Shown here: positions 54,838-64,000 of the stretch, in pieces | Position numbering within the stretch: the first letter of the stretch is position 1 | How the letters are laid out: every line of letters begins with the position of its first letter | From: Eleusine coracana subsp. coracana | Taxonomy: Eukaryota; Streptophyta; Magnoliopsida; Poales; Poaceae | Assembly: GCA_032690845.1 (NCBI GenBank) | Contig: CM064428.1 | Span: 22,356,001 to 22,420,000 of the forward strand | DNA: 64,000 nt | Direction: 5' to 3' | Position numbers and translations under genes: made by a program | Notes under the pieces: model-generated | What the model saw: only the letters and a program-made list of their open reading frames with translations | What the model was told of the DNA's origin: nothing | The model's database searches: none

Positions 54838-55767
54838 TGCAGAGGCGCTTCGATGGAGATAGCAAGAGCGGAGTAAGCGGCCGGAGTGCAGAAATGGAGA
54901 TCTAGGGTTTGGAGAGCAGAAGCGGCGGTGATGGCGGATGCAGAACATAATGAAGGTGAAGGGCTCATTACTGTTGTGGAGGCACTTAAATAATAACGAG
55001 TATAACCTAAAGAGCATCAACATTTAATGATGCCGTGACCTGATACAACAAATCAACGGTACTGATAGTCGTGACTTGACAAATATCAGATAAGTTTTGG
55101 AGATTTTATTTTCACTCAGACAATTGGTAGTCCTATTTTTGGGGGCTACAGTATAGTTACTTTTGTGATTTTTTTATTTTAAATCACTCGGAGGGATGTT
55201 AGCTCCAATCTTGGGGGCTGTCGTCTGCGGCTTTTCATAAAATCACTAGGAGGGAGTGTTAGCACCAATCTTCAGGGTTGTCGTCTGTGGCTTTTCATAA
55301 AATCACTCGGAAGGGAGTGTTAGCACCAATCTTGGGGGCTGTCGTCTGTGACTTTTCATGAAATGACACGGAGGGAGTGTTAGCACCAATCTGGGGGCCT
55401 GATTTTCTTTCAAGTTCCTTGTAATATCACTCGGAGGTAGTGTTAGCTCCAATCAGAGGTTCTATTTTCAAAGTTTTGATATATATACGGTTTTTGAATG
55501 TGTGTGGCTCACAAGTGATTTTCTTAAAATAACTTTTGAGTTGGGGGCTATGACTGGTTATAGATATTTCTAAATTCGTTGGCCTTTGGACTCATAAGAC
55601 ATTTCAAAATAATGATTCAATACCTTTTGAGTCGAGCGCTAGACTCATAGAGTACGTCTGTTTAGGCATCCTTGGAGAAAGGAAGTTCTAGTTAGCGTCA
55701 AGAGAAGTACTTTTCAATTTTGAGGAACATCAGGATAAATTGAAGATTTGGATTCAAAATTGGAAAG
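54838..55767 (+). other. Tat-c 3' UTR, distal part
   Basis: Non-coding on the plus strand. It contains a tandem repeat (55180-55455) and several GGGGGCT motifs that resemble the polypurine tract (near 55139, 55213, 55334, 55391 and 55545). Confidence 0.7.
55180..55455 (+). repeat. About 61-bp tandem repeat with embedded PPT-like motif, 4.5 units
   Basis: Units starting at about 55181, 55244, 55305, 55366 and 55429 read CACTCGGAGGGAGTGTTAGC..., followed in most by CTTGGGGGCTGTC. The last two are divergent or partial. Confidence 0.85.
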
Positions 55768-55783
55768 TTTTTGGGGGCTACTC
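55768..55783 (+). promoter_or_regulatory. Tat-c polypurine tract
   Basis: GTTTTTGGGGGCTACTC-type run immediately before the LTR start TGTGACATG at 55784. Confidence 0.72.
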
Positions 55784-55821
55784 TGTGACATGTATACCCG
55801 GGATACCTATCCACTCGTCTA
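55784..55821 (+). repeat. Tat-c 3' LTR, first 38 bp
   Basis: TGTGACATGTATACCCGGG... begins after the polypurine tract and is cut by the CRM-B insertion. It weakly resembles the Tat-a LTR start. Confidence 0.65.
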
Positions 55822-56745
55822 TGATGAGGACATCACTCCTATGGATACACACAACACTCCTCCAAATCTGGACTTGCAAGGTCCAATGACTAGAGCTCGT
55901 ACACGACAACTAAATTTAGAGGTGAGCTCGTTCCTACGTTCTTCGCTATATGTTACTTTTGAGAATGGTTTGCTACCTAATGATTATTTTATGATTAGAA
56001 ACCATGGAGAGGACCAGGAGATGATGGGAGAAGGATTTGGAAACGTGGAGGGCCAGCAAGGGCTTGGAAGCCAAAGTGGAGGCCCAATCAAAACCGACTT
56101 CGAGTCTGTTTTGGGGCCCAGGACCAGTCTGTACTAAAACGGTCGCCCAGGACGCATACGGACTCGGATTTGGACGTTCTACATATGCACGGAAAGATAA
56201 GGAGAAGACCTTTCCAATGCCGCCGGCCTCATGTCAAAATTCATCCGGAGTCATCGGGAATCGTCAAAACAAGAGAGAGTCCAGAATCTGTGTCGGCGCT
56301 GCGTCGCTTATTTTTTGTCTTTGGGCCTTGTATCTAGTTGAGCCCAATTCGGGGCGCGTCCAGAGGGTCTTGCACGACCCTAGGGTCTTTATATACAGCC
56401 ACCACCGCACCATTAGGGTTGGGGTTTTGCTTAGATCAATTCTGTTCATAAACAGTTTCGCCGTTCATCGGTTTGTGAGACCCCAACTTCGAGAGTTTAA
56501 TCATACATCTGCAATTGTGTTGCATTCTTTGTTGTTCTTGCTTGTGTTCTTGATTCGCAGGCAGGGATTAGCCTTCTCGGCGAGGTCAATCGTCTTTTGG
56601 ACGGTTGATAACCAGAGGAGACGTCGTGCTGCGATTGCGGGGTTTAGAACGTGCTGTTCTGAAGCCGGATCTATTTGTGTGTCGCCTCCGACCAAATCAA
56701 CTTACCAAGAACCTTTCGGAAGATCGGGAACCCTTGTCCACATCA
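55822..56745 (+). repeat. CRM-B 5' LTR (924 bp)
   Basis: Same termini as CRM-A. TATA box at 56388-56397. Confidence 0.95.
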
Positions 56746-56747
56746 AG

Positions 56748-57983
56748 TGGTAATCAGAGCTTCAGGTGCACCGTCAGGTTCATACTACCCTTTAGTTTTG
56801 TTTTCGTGTTCTTCCTATCGTCCACTGAAAATACCAAAAAAAAATTTTCCCCGCCCATAACCACGTGTTTAGCCTTTGCATATTTCAATTTCAGAGTCCG
56901 TAGTGTTGAGTTTGTGCCCTAGTTCTTGTTTAGTCGCTGGTTTAGTTTGTGTTTTTGTCGTCAGTAGTGTTTCCCTTGCAACCCTAGCCGCCATCCCCCT
57001 CACCATCCTCGGTTTTGTCGGCTTTGTGTGCTAGGGTTGATTGATCAACACGCCCACCCTAGTCCCACCCTAAACCTACCCTCACCACCTCGGACCAATT
57101 TTCATAAATCCCACTTTCCGCTGCATCCACCTCGCCAACAAAAAAAAAAAACTCCCTACCCGACCCCAAGCCCGACTCGGATTTCACTGAAACCACCGGG
57201 TTCTTCAAAACCGATTCCGACACCCCTTCGGTAAAACAGCCATAACTTTTCGCTCGGTTGTCCGTTTTGGCTGAAATTTTTACAGGAGATTCTAGACGAA
57301 AAGTTGAGCATACCCACACTCGGCTACGCCCTGTGTGCCCTCGTCAAAAAATTCAAAAAAAATCGGGAAGATAAAGAAAAAATTCATTCAAGTTGAAACC
57401 CGACGTTTTCTGAAACTTCAAGATTTTCTGTAGGCCACGTCCTAGCTCGGTTTGAGCTGAAATTTTTTCTGGTTTCTCCCTCTTTGCTAGTCAGTTGGAA
57501 AAAAATATCAAAAAAATAAAATCAAAAAAAAAGAAATTTGGGATTCCTACTAGTGCTCCATCTAGCCCCTGAAATTTCTGAGTTTGGCTGTTTTACACTA
57601 AGCCCCCTGTTATCGGTTGTGTCCCTTTGTCTCCTTGTTTCTTCTTTGCTATCACTACTGTTCTAGGACATAGTTAGACCAGCAACTAGGGACAAGTTAC
57701 TTGGGCACTTATTCAGCTTTACTATCTGTTTTTGATTTGTGTGCCACTCATATATACATATTTGGCCTTCCTAGCTCTACATACTTCTTCTGGACAGCAC
57801 ATAGGTTATTTGGTAACCCTTGCAATCGTGGAACACTTCTCCCTGGTATCCTTCGCTTTGTTGTTTTCAGAACTTTGTAAGAGCTTTGCAAGAAGCTTAC
57901 TTTTGCTGTGTTGAGAGGCACCACTGCTTAGTAGTTTTGTAGGGATAACCTTCACTTTTTTGTTTCCTGTTTTGGTGTTTCTG
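56748..57983 (+). other. CRM-B primer binding site and leader
   Basis: The primer binding site TGGTAATCAGAGC (56748-56760) is followed by a 1.2-kb non-coding leader homologous to 43751-44977, with only small differences in A-run length and a few bases. Confidence 0.8.
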
Positions 57984-58217
57984 ATGTCAGGAAGCGACGG
58001 GGAGGGTGCTTCACCCTCAAAATTGGATGAGTGCGTGAGCCAAAATCAGTTATAGAAGGCTTTGCAGGCGGTTCAGAGTGATTTGGCAGAAACGATCACC
58101 AGGGCCGTCACCGACGCCGTCACCAAGCTTCACCTGGGAGAAAGCATTGAGCGGTTGGATAAGAGAGTCTCTAAGTTAACCGATCAGGTTGTCGAATTGG
58201 AGACCGCTCACAAGACC

Positions 58218-58248
<31 letters not shown>

Positions 58249-59990
58249 CCAACACCAACACCAACAACAACACCAACAACGACGTTGAAGGCGATCATGA
58301 TGAAGCAACGGTGTATAAGGCTGATGGCACCGTCGATAGGTCAGCTACAAGGACCGCAAGGTTACGACGCCGTTTGCAATGTAACCCTCAAGGTATGGGT
58401 GGTTTCCACAACCACACCCGTCGCACACAAGGTAACTATGCTCCAGATGATCCGTATGCTAAAATTAAGTTTTCAATTCCTTCGTTTTCGGGTCAATACG
58501 ATGGTGATGCTTACCTTGATTGGGAAATGACGGTAGAACAAAAATTTAATGCCCACCTTGTTCCTGAACAACATAGAGTTAGACAAGCCACTAGTGAGTT
58601 TAAGGACTTTGCTATTGTTTGGTGGAGTGGTCTAGCTGCTGAAACCGATTTGCCTACTACTTGGGAAGAACTTAAGGTAGAAATGCGTGATCGTTTTGTT
58701 CCTCCTTCTTTTTATAGAGAAATTCGTAATAAACTGCAGCGTTTAGATCAAGGAGATAAAACTGTTCAGGAGTATTTTAGTGAGCTTTAGAAGGGTTTGA
58801 TTCGTTGTGCTGTGGTTGAAAAAGTAGAGGATCAGATTTGCCGCTTTTATTCTGGTTTGAGAAAAGAAATTCAGGACATCCTTGATTATAAAGAATTTTA
58901 TACCCTCAACCAGTGTTTCCAGTATGCTATGCTTGCAGAGAAAGAATCACAGGGACTTTTCCAGGCTTTTGAGGAGTACAGCAAGTCCAGGAATTTCTAC
59001 CCACCACGGCCGACGGGGACTTCGGGGCTGCCCAAGCCATCTTTCCGGCCGCCCCCACCAGCTAGTGTTGTTTCTGCAGCACCAAGATCAGCCCCTGCCC
59101 CTTCTACGCGCTCAGGTAAAAATTCTGTGCAGGTACCGGCTAGTAGTGCCTCCTCTGTTGCTTCGACGGGACGCACTACAGGGATTCAGTGCCACCGCTG
59201 CCATGGTCTTGGCCATGTGCAGAAAGATTGCCCAAGTAGGCGGGCATATGTGGCGACAGATGATGGCGGTTACATGAGCGCCTCCGATGTGGAGGATGAG
59301 GAGGAGGATGTCGCTGCCACCAGCGGTGACCTCGTCCTTGGAGGCGGAGATACCACGGGCTATATGAATATTATTGTGCAGCGTGTGCTTAGCACACAAG
59401 TCCAGCAACCCGAGATGATGCAGCGACATAACTTGTTCCAGATTTTCTTCGTCATCAAGAACCGTCGGGCACGTGTCATCATTGATGGAGGAAGCTGCAA
59501 CAATTTGGTGAGTTCTGATGTGGTTAAGAAGCTTGATTTGACCACACGCCCACATCCACATCCATACTACATTCAGTGGTTAAATGACTCTGAAAAAGCT
59601 AAGGTAGCACAAACTTGCAGAGTTCCTTTTTCCATTGGTTCCTATGTGGATTCTGTTGATTGTGATGTTGTACCCATGCAAGCTTGTTCACTTTTATTGG
59701 GTAGACCTTGGGAATTTGATAATGATGCTGTACACCATGGTAAAAGTAATAAGTACACTTTTATGCATAAAGGAACTAAAATTACTTTGTTACCAATGAC
59801 CCCTGCTGAAATTGTACAAGCTGATTTAGAACGAGCTGCTAGTTTGAAAAATAAACGCCCTGAAATTCAGCAACCTGTTAATTCTGCTTCTACACCAAGG
59901 GTGCTGCAATTAAATTACAAGGTCGTTCATGTCTTGCCACAAAATCTGAGCTTGCTGAAATTTCTACTGATGATATTTGCTATGCTTTGA
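57984..59990 (+). pseudogene. CRM-B gag with two TAG codons
   Basis: Same protein as CRM-A gag, with the ATG at 57984. Two nonsense codons are present: 58053-58055 and 58788-58790, both TAG where CRM-A has CAG. The zinc knuckle and D-G-G-S protease motif are intact. The poly-Asn run has a different Thr pattern. The gag-pol frame break is at the same place as in CRM-A. Confidence 0.93.
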
Positions 59991-62900
59991 TATGCAAACA
60001 AGCCTTGTTTTTGCTTGGTGATATTGCTTCTAGTGCTTTGCCTCCTGCTATCACTAACCTTTTGCAGGAGTATGAGGATGTTTTCCCAGCTGAGATACCC
60101 CCGGGATTGCCACCTTTGAGAGGGATTGAGCATCAAATTGATTTGATTCCTGGTGCTACTTTACCAAACCGTGCTGCTTATAGGACCAACCCTGAGGAGA
60201 CTAAGGAGATACAACGACAAGTCCAAGACCTTTTGGATCGTGGGTATGTTCGTCAATCACTTAGTCCTTGTGCTGTTCCTGTACTTTTGGTTCCTAAGAA
60301 AGATGGTTCTTGGCGTATGTGTGTAGATTGTAGAGCCATTAATAACATTACTATTAGGTATCGTCATCCTATTCCTAGGCTAGACGACATGCTTGATGAG
60401 TTATGTGGTGCTATAATTTTCACTAAAATTGATTTGCGTAGTGGCTACCATCAAATTAGAATGAAACTTGGAGATGAATGGAAAACAGCTTTCAAAACCA
60501 AATTCGGGTTGTATGAGTGGTTAGTAATGCCTTTTGGGTTAACTAATGCACCCAGTACTTTCATGCGTTTGATGAATGAGGTTTTAAGACCTTTTATTGG
60601 CAAATTTGTGGTTGTTTACTTTGATGATATCTTGATTTATAGCAAATCCACGGATGATCATATGATTCATTTGCGTGCTGTTTTTGATGCTTTGCGAGTT
60701 GCACGTTTATTTGGTAACCTTGAGAAGTGCACCTTTTGCACGGATCGAGTCTCTTTTCTTGGCTATGTTGTGACTCCACAGGGAATTGAGGTGGATGAGG
60801 CGAAGATTGAAGCCATAAAGAGCTGGCCTGTACCAAAAACTATCACACAAGTGAGGAGTTTTCTTGGTCTTGCAGGTTTCTACCGCCGCTTTGTCAAAGA
60901 TTTCAGCACCATTGCTGCACCATTGCATGAGTTGACAAAGAAGGGCGTTGACTTCCATTTTGGTAAGGTACATCATGAGTCTTTTGATGCTTTGAAGAAC
61001 AAACTTACACATGCACCATTGCTGCAATTACCCAATTTTGATAAGACTTTTGAGCTTGAATGTGATGCTAGTGGTATAGGCATTGGTGGTGTTCTGATGC
61101 AAGATGGTAAACCTGTTGCATACTTTAGTGAGAAAATTACTGGGCCTGTTTTGAATTATTCCACGTATGATAAGGAACTATATGCACTTGTACGTTCTTT
61201 AGAAACGTGGCGTCATTATTTGTTGCCCAAAGAATTTGTTATTCATTCTGATCATGAATCACTTAAGTATATTCGTTCTCAAGGCAATTTGAACCGTAGA
61301 CATGCTAAATGGGTTGAGTTTATTGAGTCTTTTCCTTATATTATTAAACATAAGAAAGGGAAGGATAATGTGATTGCTGATGCTTTATCGAGGCGATATA
61401 CTTTGTTGTCTCAACTTGATTGTAGAATTTTTGGACTTGAGGCAATTAAAGAACAATATGTTGTTGATGTCGATTTTAAAGATGTATTGCTGCACTGTAA
61501 AGAAGGTCGTGCTTGGCACAAATTTGTGTTGAATGATGGATTCTTGTTTAGAGCTAACCGCCTATGCATTCCAGTTGGTTCCGTTCGTCTTTTGTTGTTG
61601 CAGGAGGCGCATGGAGGTGGATTGATGGGTCATTTTGGTGCTAAGAAGACAGAGGATATTTTGGCCACACACTTCTTTTGGCCAAGGATGAGGAAAGATG
61701 TTGAGCGTTTTGTTGCTCGCTGCACTACATGTCAAAAAGCTAAGTCTCGATTGAATCCACATGGTTTATACATGCCACTTCCTGTTCCTTCTATTCCTTG
61801 GGCGGATATTTCTATGGACTTTATTTTAGGACTGCCTAGGACTAAGAGGGGGAGCGATAGCATTTTTGTTGTCGTGGATCGTTTTTCCAAGATGGCACAC
61901 TTTATATCATGTCATAAAACTGACGATGCTAGTTATATTGCTGATCTTTTTTTCAAAGAAATTGTACGTTTGCATGGTATGCCTTCTACTATTGTTTCAG
62001 ATCGTGATGCAAAATTCTTGAGTCATTTTTGGCGCACGCTTTGGAATAAGTTGGGTACAAAGTTGTTATTTTCTACAACTTGTCATCCACAAACTGATGG
62101 ACAAACTGAGGTTGTGAACCGCACTTTGGGTACTATGTTGCGAGCTGTTTTGAAGAAAAATTTGAAGCAATGGGAAGAATGCTTACCTCATGTTGAGTTT
62201 GCTTATAATCGGGCAACACATTCTACTACCAAGGTAAGTCCATTCAAGGTAGTGTATGGTTTTGATCCCCGTACTCCACTTGATATACTTCCTCTACCTA
62301 TTAATGAGAGAGTTCATATTGATGCTAAGGAGCGTGCTGAATTTATTTTGCAAATACATGAGACCACTAGACTTAGCATTGAAAAGATGAATGAAAAGTA
62401 TAAAATTGCTGGTAGTAAGGGAAGAAAGGAAGTAAAGCTTGATGTAGGAGATTTAGTGTGGTTACACTTAAGGAAGGATAGATTTCCAGAATTGAGAAAG
62501 TCTAAACTAATGCCTAGAGCTGATGGTCCATTCAAAATAATAGAGAAGATTAATGATAATGCATACAAACTTGAGTTGCCTCCCGAGTTCGGGGTTAGTC
62601 CTATTTTTAACATTTCAGATTTGAAACCATACTTGGGAGAAGAGGATGAGCTTGAGTCGAGGACGACTCCACTTCAAGAGGTGGAGGATGATGAGGACAT
62701 CACTCCTATGGATACACACAACACTCCTCCAAATCTGGACTTGCAAGGTCCAATGACTAGAGCTCGTACACGACAACTAAATTTAGAGGTGAGGTCGTTC
62801 CTACGTTCTTCGCTATATGTTACTTTTGAGAATGGTTTGCTACCTAATGATTATTTTATGATTAGAAACCATGGAGAGGACCAGGAGATGATGGGAGAAG

Positions 62901-63004
62901 GATTTGGAAACGTGGAGGGCCAGCAAGGGCTTGGAAGCCAAAGTGGAGGCCCAATCAAAACCGACTTCGAGTCTGTTTCGGGGCCCAGGACCAGTCTGTA
63001 CTAA
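59878..63004 (+). CDS. CRM-B pol
   Basis: An uninterrupted frame, 1005 codons from 59987, differs from CRM-A pol at only about ten residues (for example V22I, D338N, N373D, F492V, S-to-T near 750). All RT (Y-F-D-D), RNase H and DD35E integrase residues are conserved. It ends in the 3' LTR with the same CR-type tail, and there is one R-for-S change shortly before F-L-R-S-S. It could act in trans even though CRM-B gag is broken. Confidence 0.92.
62676..62688 (+). promoter_or_regulatory. CRM-B polypurine tract, interrupted
   Basis: AAGAGGTGGAGGA differs from CRM-A by a T in the G-run. Confidence 0.8.
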
Positions 63005-63612
63005 AACGGTCGCCCAGGACGCATACGGACTCGGATTTGGACGTTCTACATATGCACGGAAAGATAAGGAGAAGACCTTTCCAATGCCGCCGGCCTCATG
63101 TCAAAATTCATCCGGAGTCATCGGGAATCGTCAAAACAAGAGAGAGTCCAGAATCTGTGTCGGTGCTGCGTCGCTTATTTTTTGTCTTTGGGCCTTGTAT
63201 CTAGTTGAGCCCAATTCGGGGCGCGTCCAGAGGGTCTTGCACGACCCTAGGGTCTTTATATACAGCCACCGCCGCACCATTAGGGTTTGGGTTTTGCTTA
63301 GATCAATTCTGTTCATAAACAGTTTCGCCGTTCATCGGTTTGTGAGACCCCAACTTCGAGAGTTTAATTATACATCTGCAATTGTGTTGCATTCTTTGTT
63401 GTTCTTGCTTGTGTTCTTGATTCGCAGGCAGGGATTAGCCTTCTCGGCGAGGTCAATCGTCTTTTGGACGGTTGATAACCAGAGGAGACGTCGTGCTGCG
63501 ATTGCGGGGTTTAGAACGTGCTGTTCTGAAGCCGGATCTATTTGTGTGTCGCCTCCGACCAAATCAACTTACCAAGAACCTTTCGGAAGATCGGGAACCC
63601 TTGTCCACATCA
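62689..63612 (+). repeat. CRM-B 3' LTR shared as 5' LTR of the next unit
   Basis: A full 924-bp LTR, TATA near 63254-63263. It has a polypurine tract on its left and a primer binding site on its right (63615-63627), so it serves both units. Confidence 0.94.
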
Positions 63613-64000
63613 AGTGGTAATCAGAGCTTCAGGTGCACCGTCAGGTTCATACTACCCTTTAGTTTTGTTTTCGTGTTCTTCCTATCGTCCACTGAAAATA
63701 CCAAAAAAAAATTTTCCCCGCCCATAACCACGTGTTTAGCCTTTGCATATTTCAATTTCAGAGTCCGTAGTGTTGAGTTTGTGCCCTAGTTCTTGTTTAG
63801 TCGCTGGTTTAGTTTGTGTTTTTGTCGTCAGTAGTGTTTCCCTTGCAACCCTAGCCGCCATCCCCCTCACCATCCTCGGTTTTGTCGGCTTTGTGTGCTA
63901 GGGTTGATTGATCAACACGCCCACCCTAGTCCCACCCTAAACCTACCCTCACCACCTCGGACCAATTTTCATAAATCCCACTTTCCGCTGCATCCACCTC
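63613..64000 (+). mobile_element. Start of a further CRM internal region (CRM-C)
   Basis: The primer binding site at 63615-63627 and 370 bp of leader match 56746-57133 of CRM-B with no difference by eye. It continues beyond the window. Confidence 0.9.

Larger units (their letters stand above)
27098..55821 (+). mobile_element. Third Tat element 'Tat-c', split by nested insertions
   Basis: Pieces are 27098-31906 (RT to antisense gene 3' part), 51398-52475 (antisense exon 2) and 53884-55821 (antisense exon 1, 3' UTR, polypurine tract and first 38 bp of the 3' LTR). The pieces rejoin exactly at target duplications of the inserted elements: ATAGC at 31902-31906/51393-51397 and TATTA at 52471-52475/53879-53883. 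The 5' LTR, gag and protease are lost at a scrambled junction near 27098. Confidence 0.85.
55822..63612 (+). mobile_element. CRM-B, first unit of a head-to-tail CRM array
   Basis: LTRs 55822-56745 and 62689-63612 (924 bp each) flank an internal region almost identical to CRM-A. Past the second LTR the sequence does not return to flanking DNA but continues as another CRM internal region to the window end. The LTRs differ at about six positions by eye. The 5-bp flank GTCTA (55817-55821) cannot be matched because the right end is outside the window. Confidence 0.93.

Noticed and set aside
59112..59561. Antisense 149-codon ORF over CRM gag (also 46100-46549)
   Set aside because: It is identical in both copies because the copies are nearly identical. 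It lacks a promoter or splice signals, unlike the Tat antisense gene.
1..64000. Host protein-coding genes, tRNA or rRNA genes, centromeric satellite
   Set aside because: Every substantial ORF can be assigned to an element or is an overlapping shadow. I recognised no tRNA cloverleaf, rRNA segment or satellite array.

Overview
This window is plant nuclear DNA, almost certainly from a grass (Poaceae), and it consists entirely of nested LTR retrotransposons. I see no cellular host gene, tRNA, rRNA, CRISPR array or satellite array. Athila, Tat, Tekay/Del, CRM and Sirevirus-type copia elements identify the lineage. Two CRM-type (centromeric chromovirus) units and a third beginning suggest a centromeric or pericentromeric position. 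That placement is inferred from element type.

Layout, left to right: (1) 1-8821, an Athila element (+), 5' end outside the window, pol decayed, 3' LTR 7250-8821. (2) 8822-11665, the 3' part of a Tat element with an antisense gene (-) and its 3' LTR. (3) 11666-14035, a decayed minus-strand transposon ORF and a CRM-like LTR fragment. (4) 14036-20993, a second Tat element (+) with 5' LTR, gag-pol and part of the 3' UTR. (5) 20994-24833, the 5' part of a Sirevirus-like copia element (-). (6) 24834-26930, the 5' part of a second Athila (-). (7) 27098-55821, a third Tat element (+), broken into pieces by later insertions.

The third Tat contains a clean nesting series supported by target site duplications (TSDs). 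A Tekay/Del chromovirus (-) occupies 31907-51392 (TSD ATAGC). A CRM element, 'CRM-A' (+, 42812-50600, TSD CGTGG), sits inside its right-hand LTR. Two copies of a 699-bp TRIM element lie in the Tat antisense gene's intron. One (-, 52476-53878, TSD TATTA) is itself interrupted by the other (+, 52588-53286, TSD GATCC). A further CRM element, 'CRM-B', starts at 55822 in the Tat 3' LTR and continues past its 3' LTR into another CRM internal region, so it is a head-to-tail array running off the window.

Most coding regions are pseudogenes. The best preserved are CRM-A gag and pol and CRM-B pol. The CRM-A LTRs differ at about 1 of 924 positions by eye, so that insertion is very recent.

The most unusual features are these: a spliced antisense gene with its own TATA box in the Tat 3' region, whose intron position and phase agree in two Tat elements; a TRIM whose whole internal domain is 39 bp and whose termini match CRM; and a pre-gag ORF in the Tekay element whose N-terminus matches the histone H3 tail in register around Lys9.
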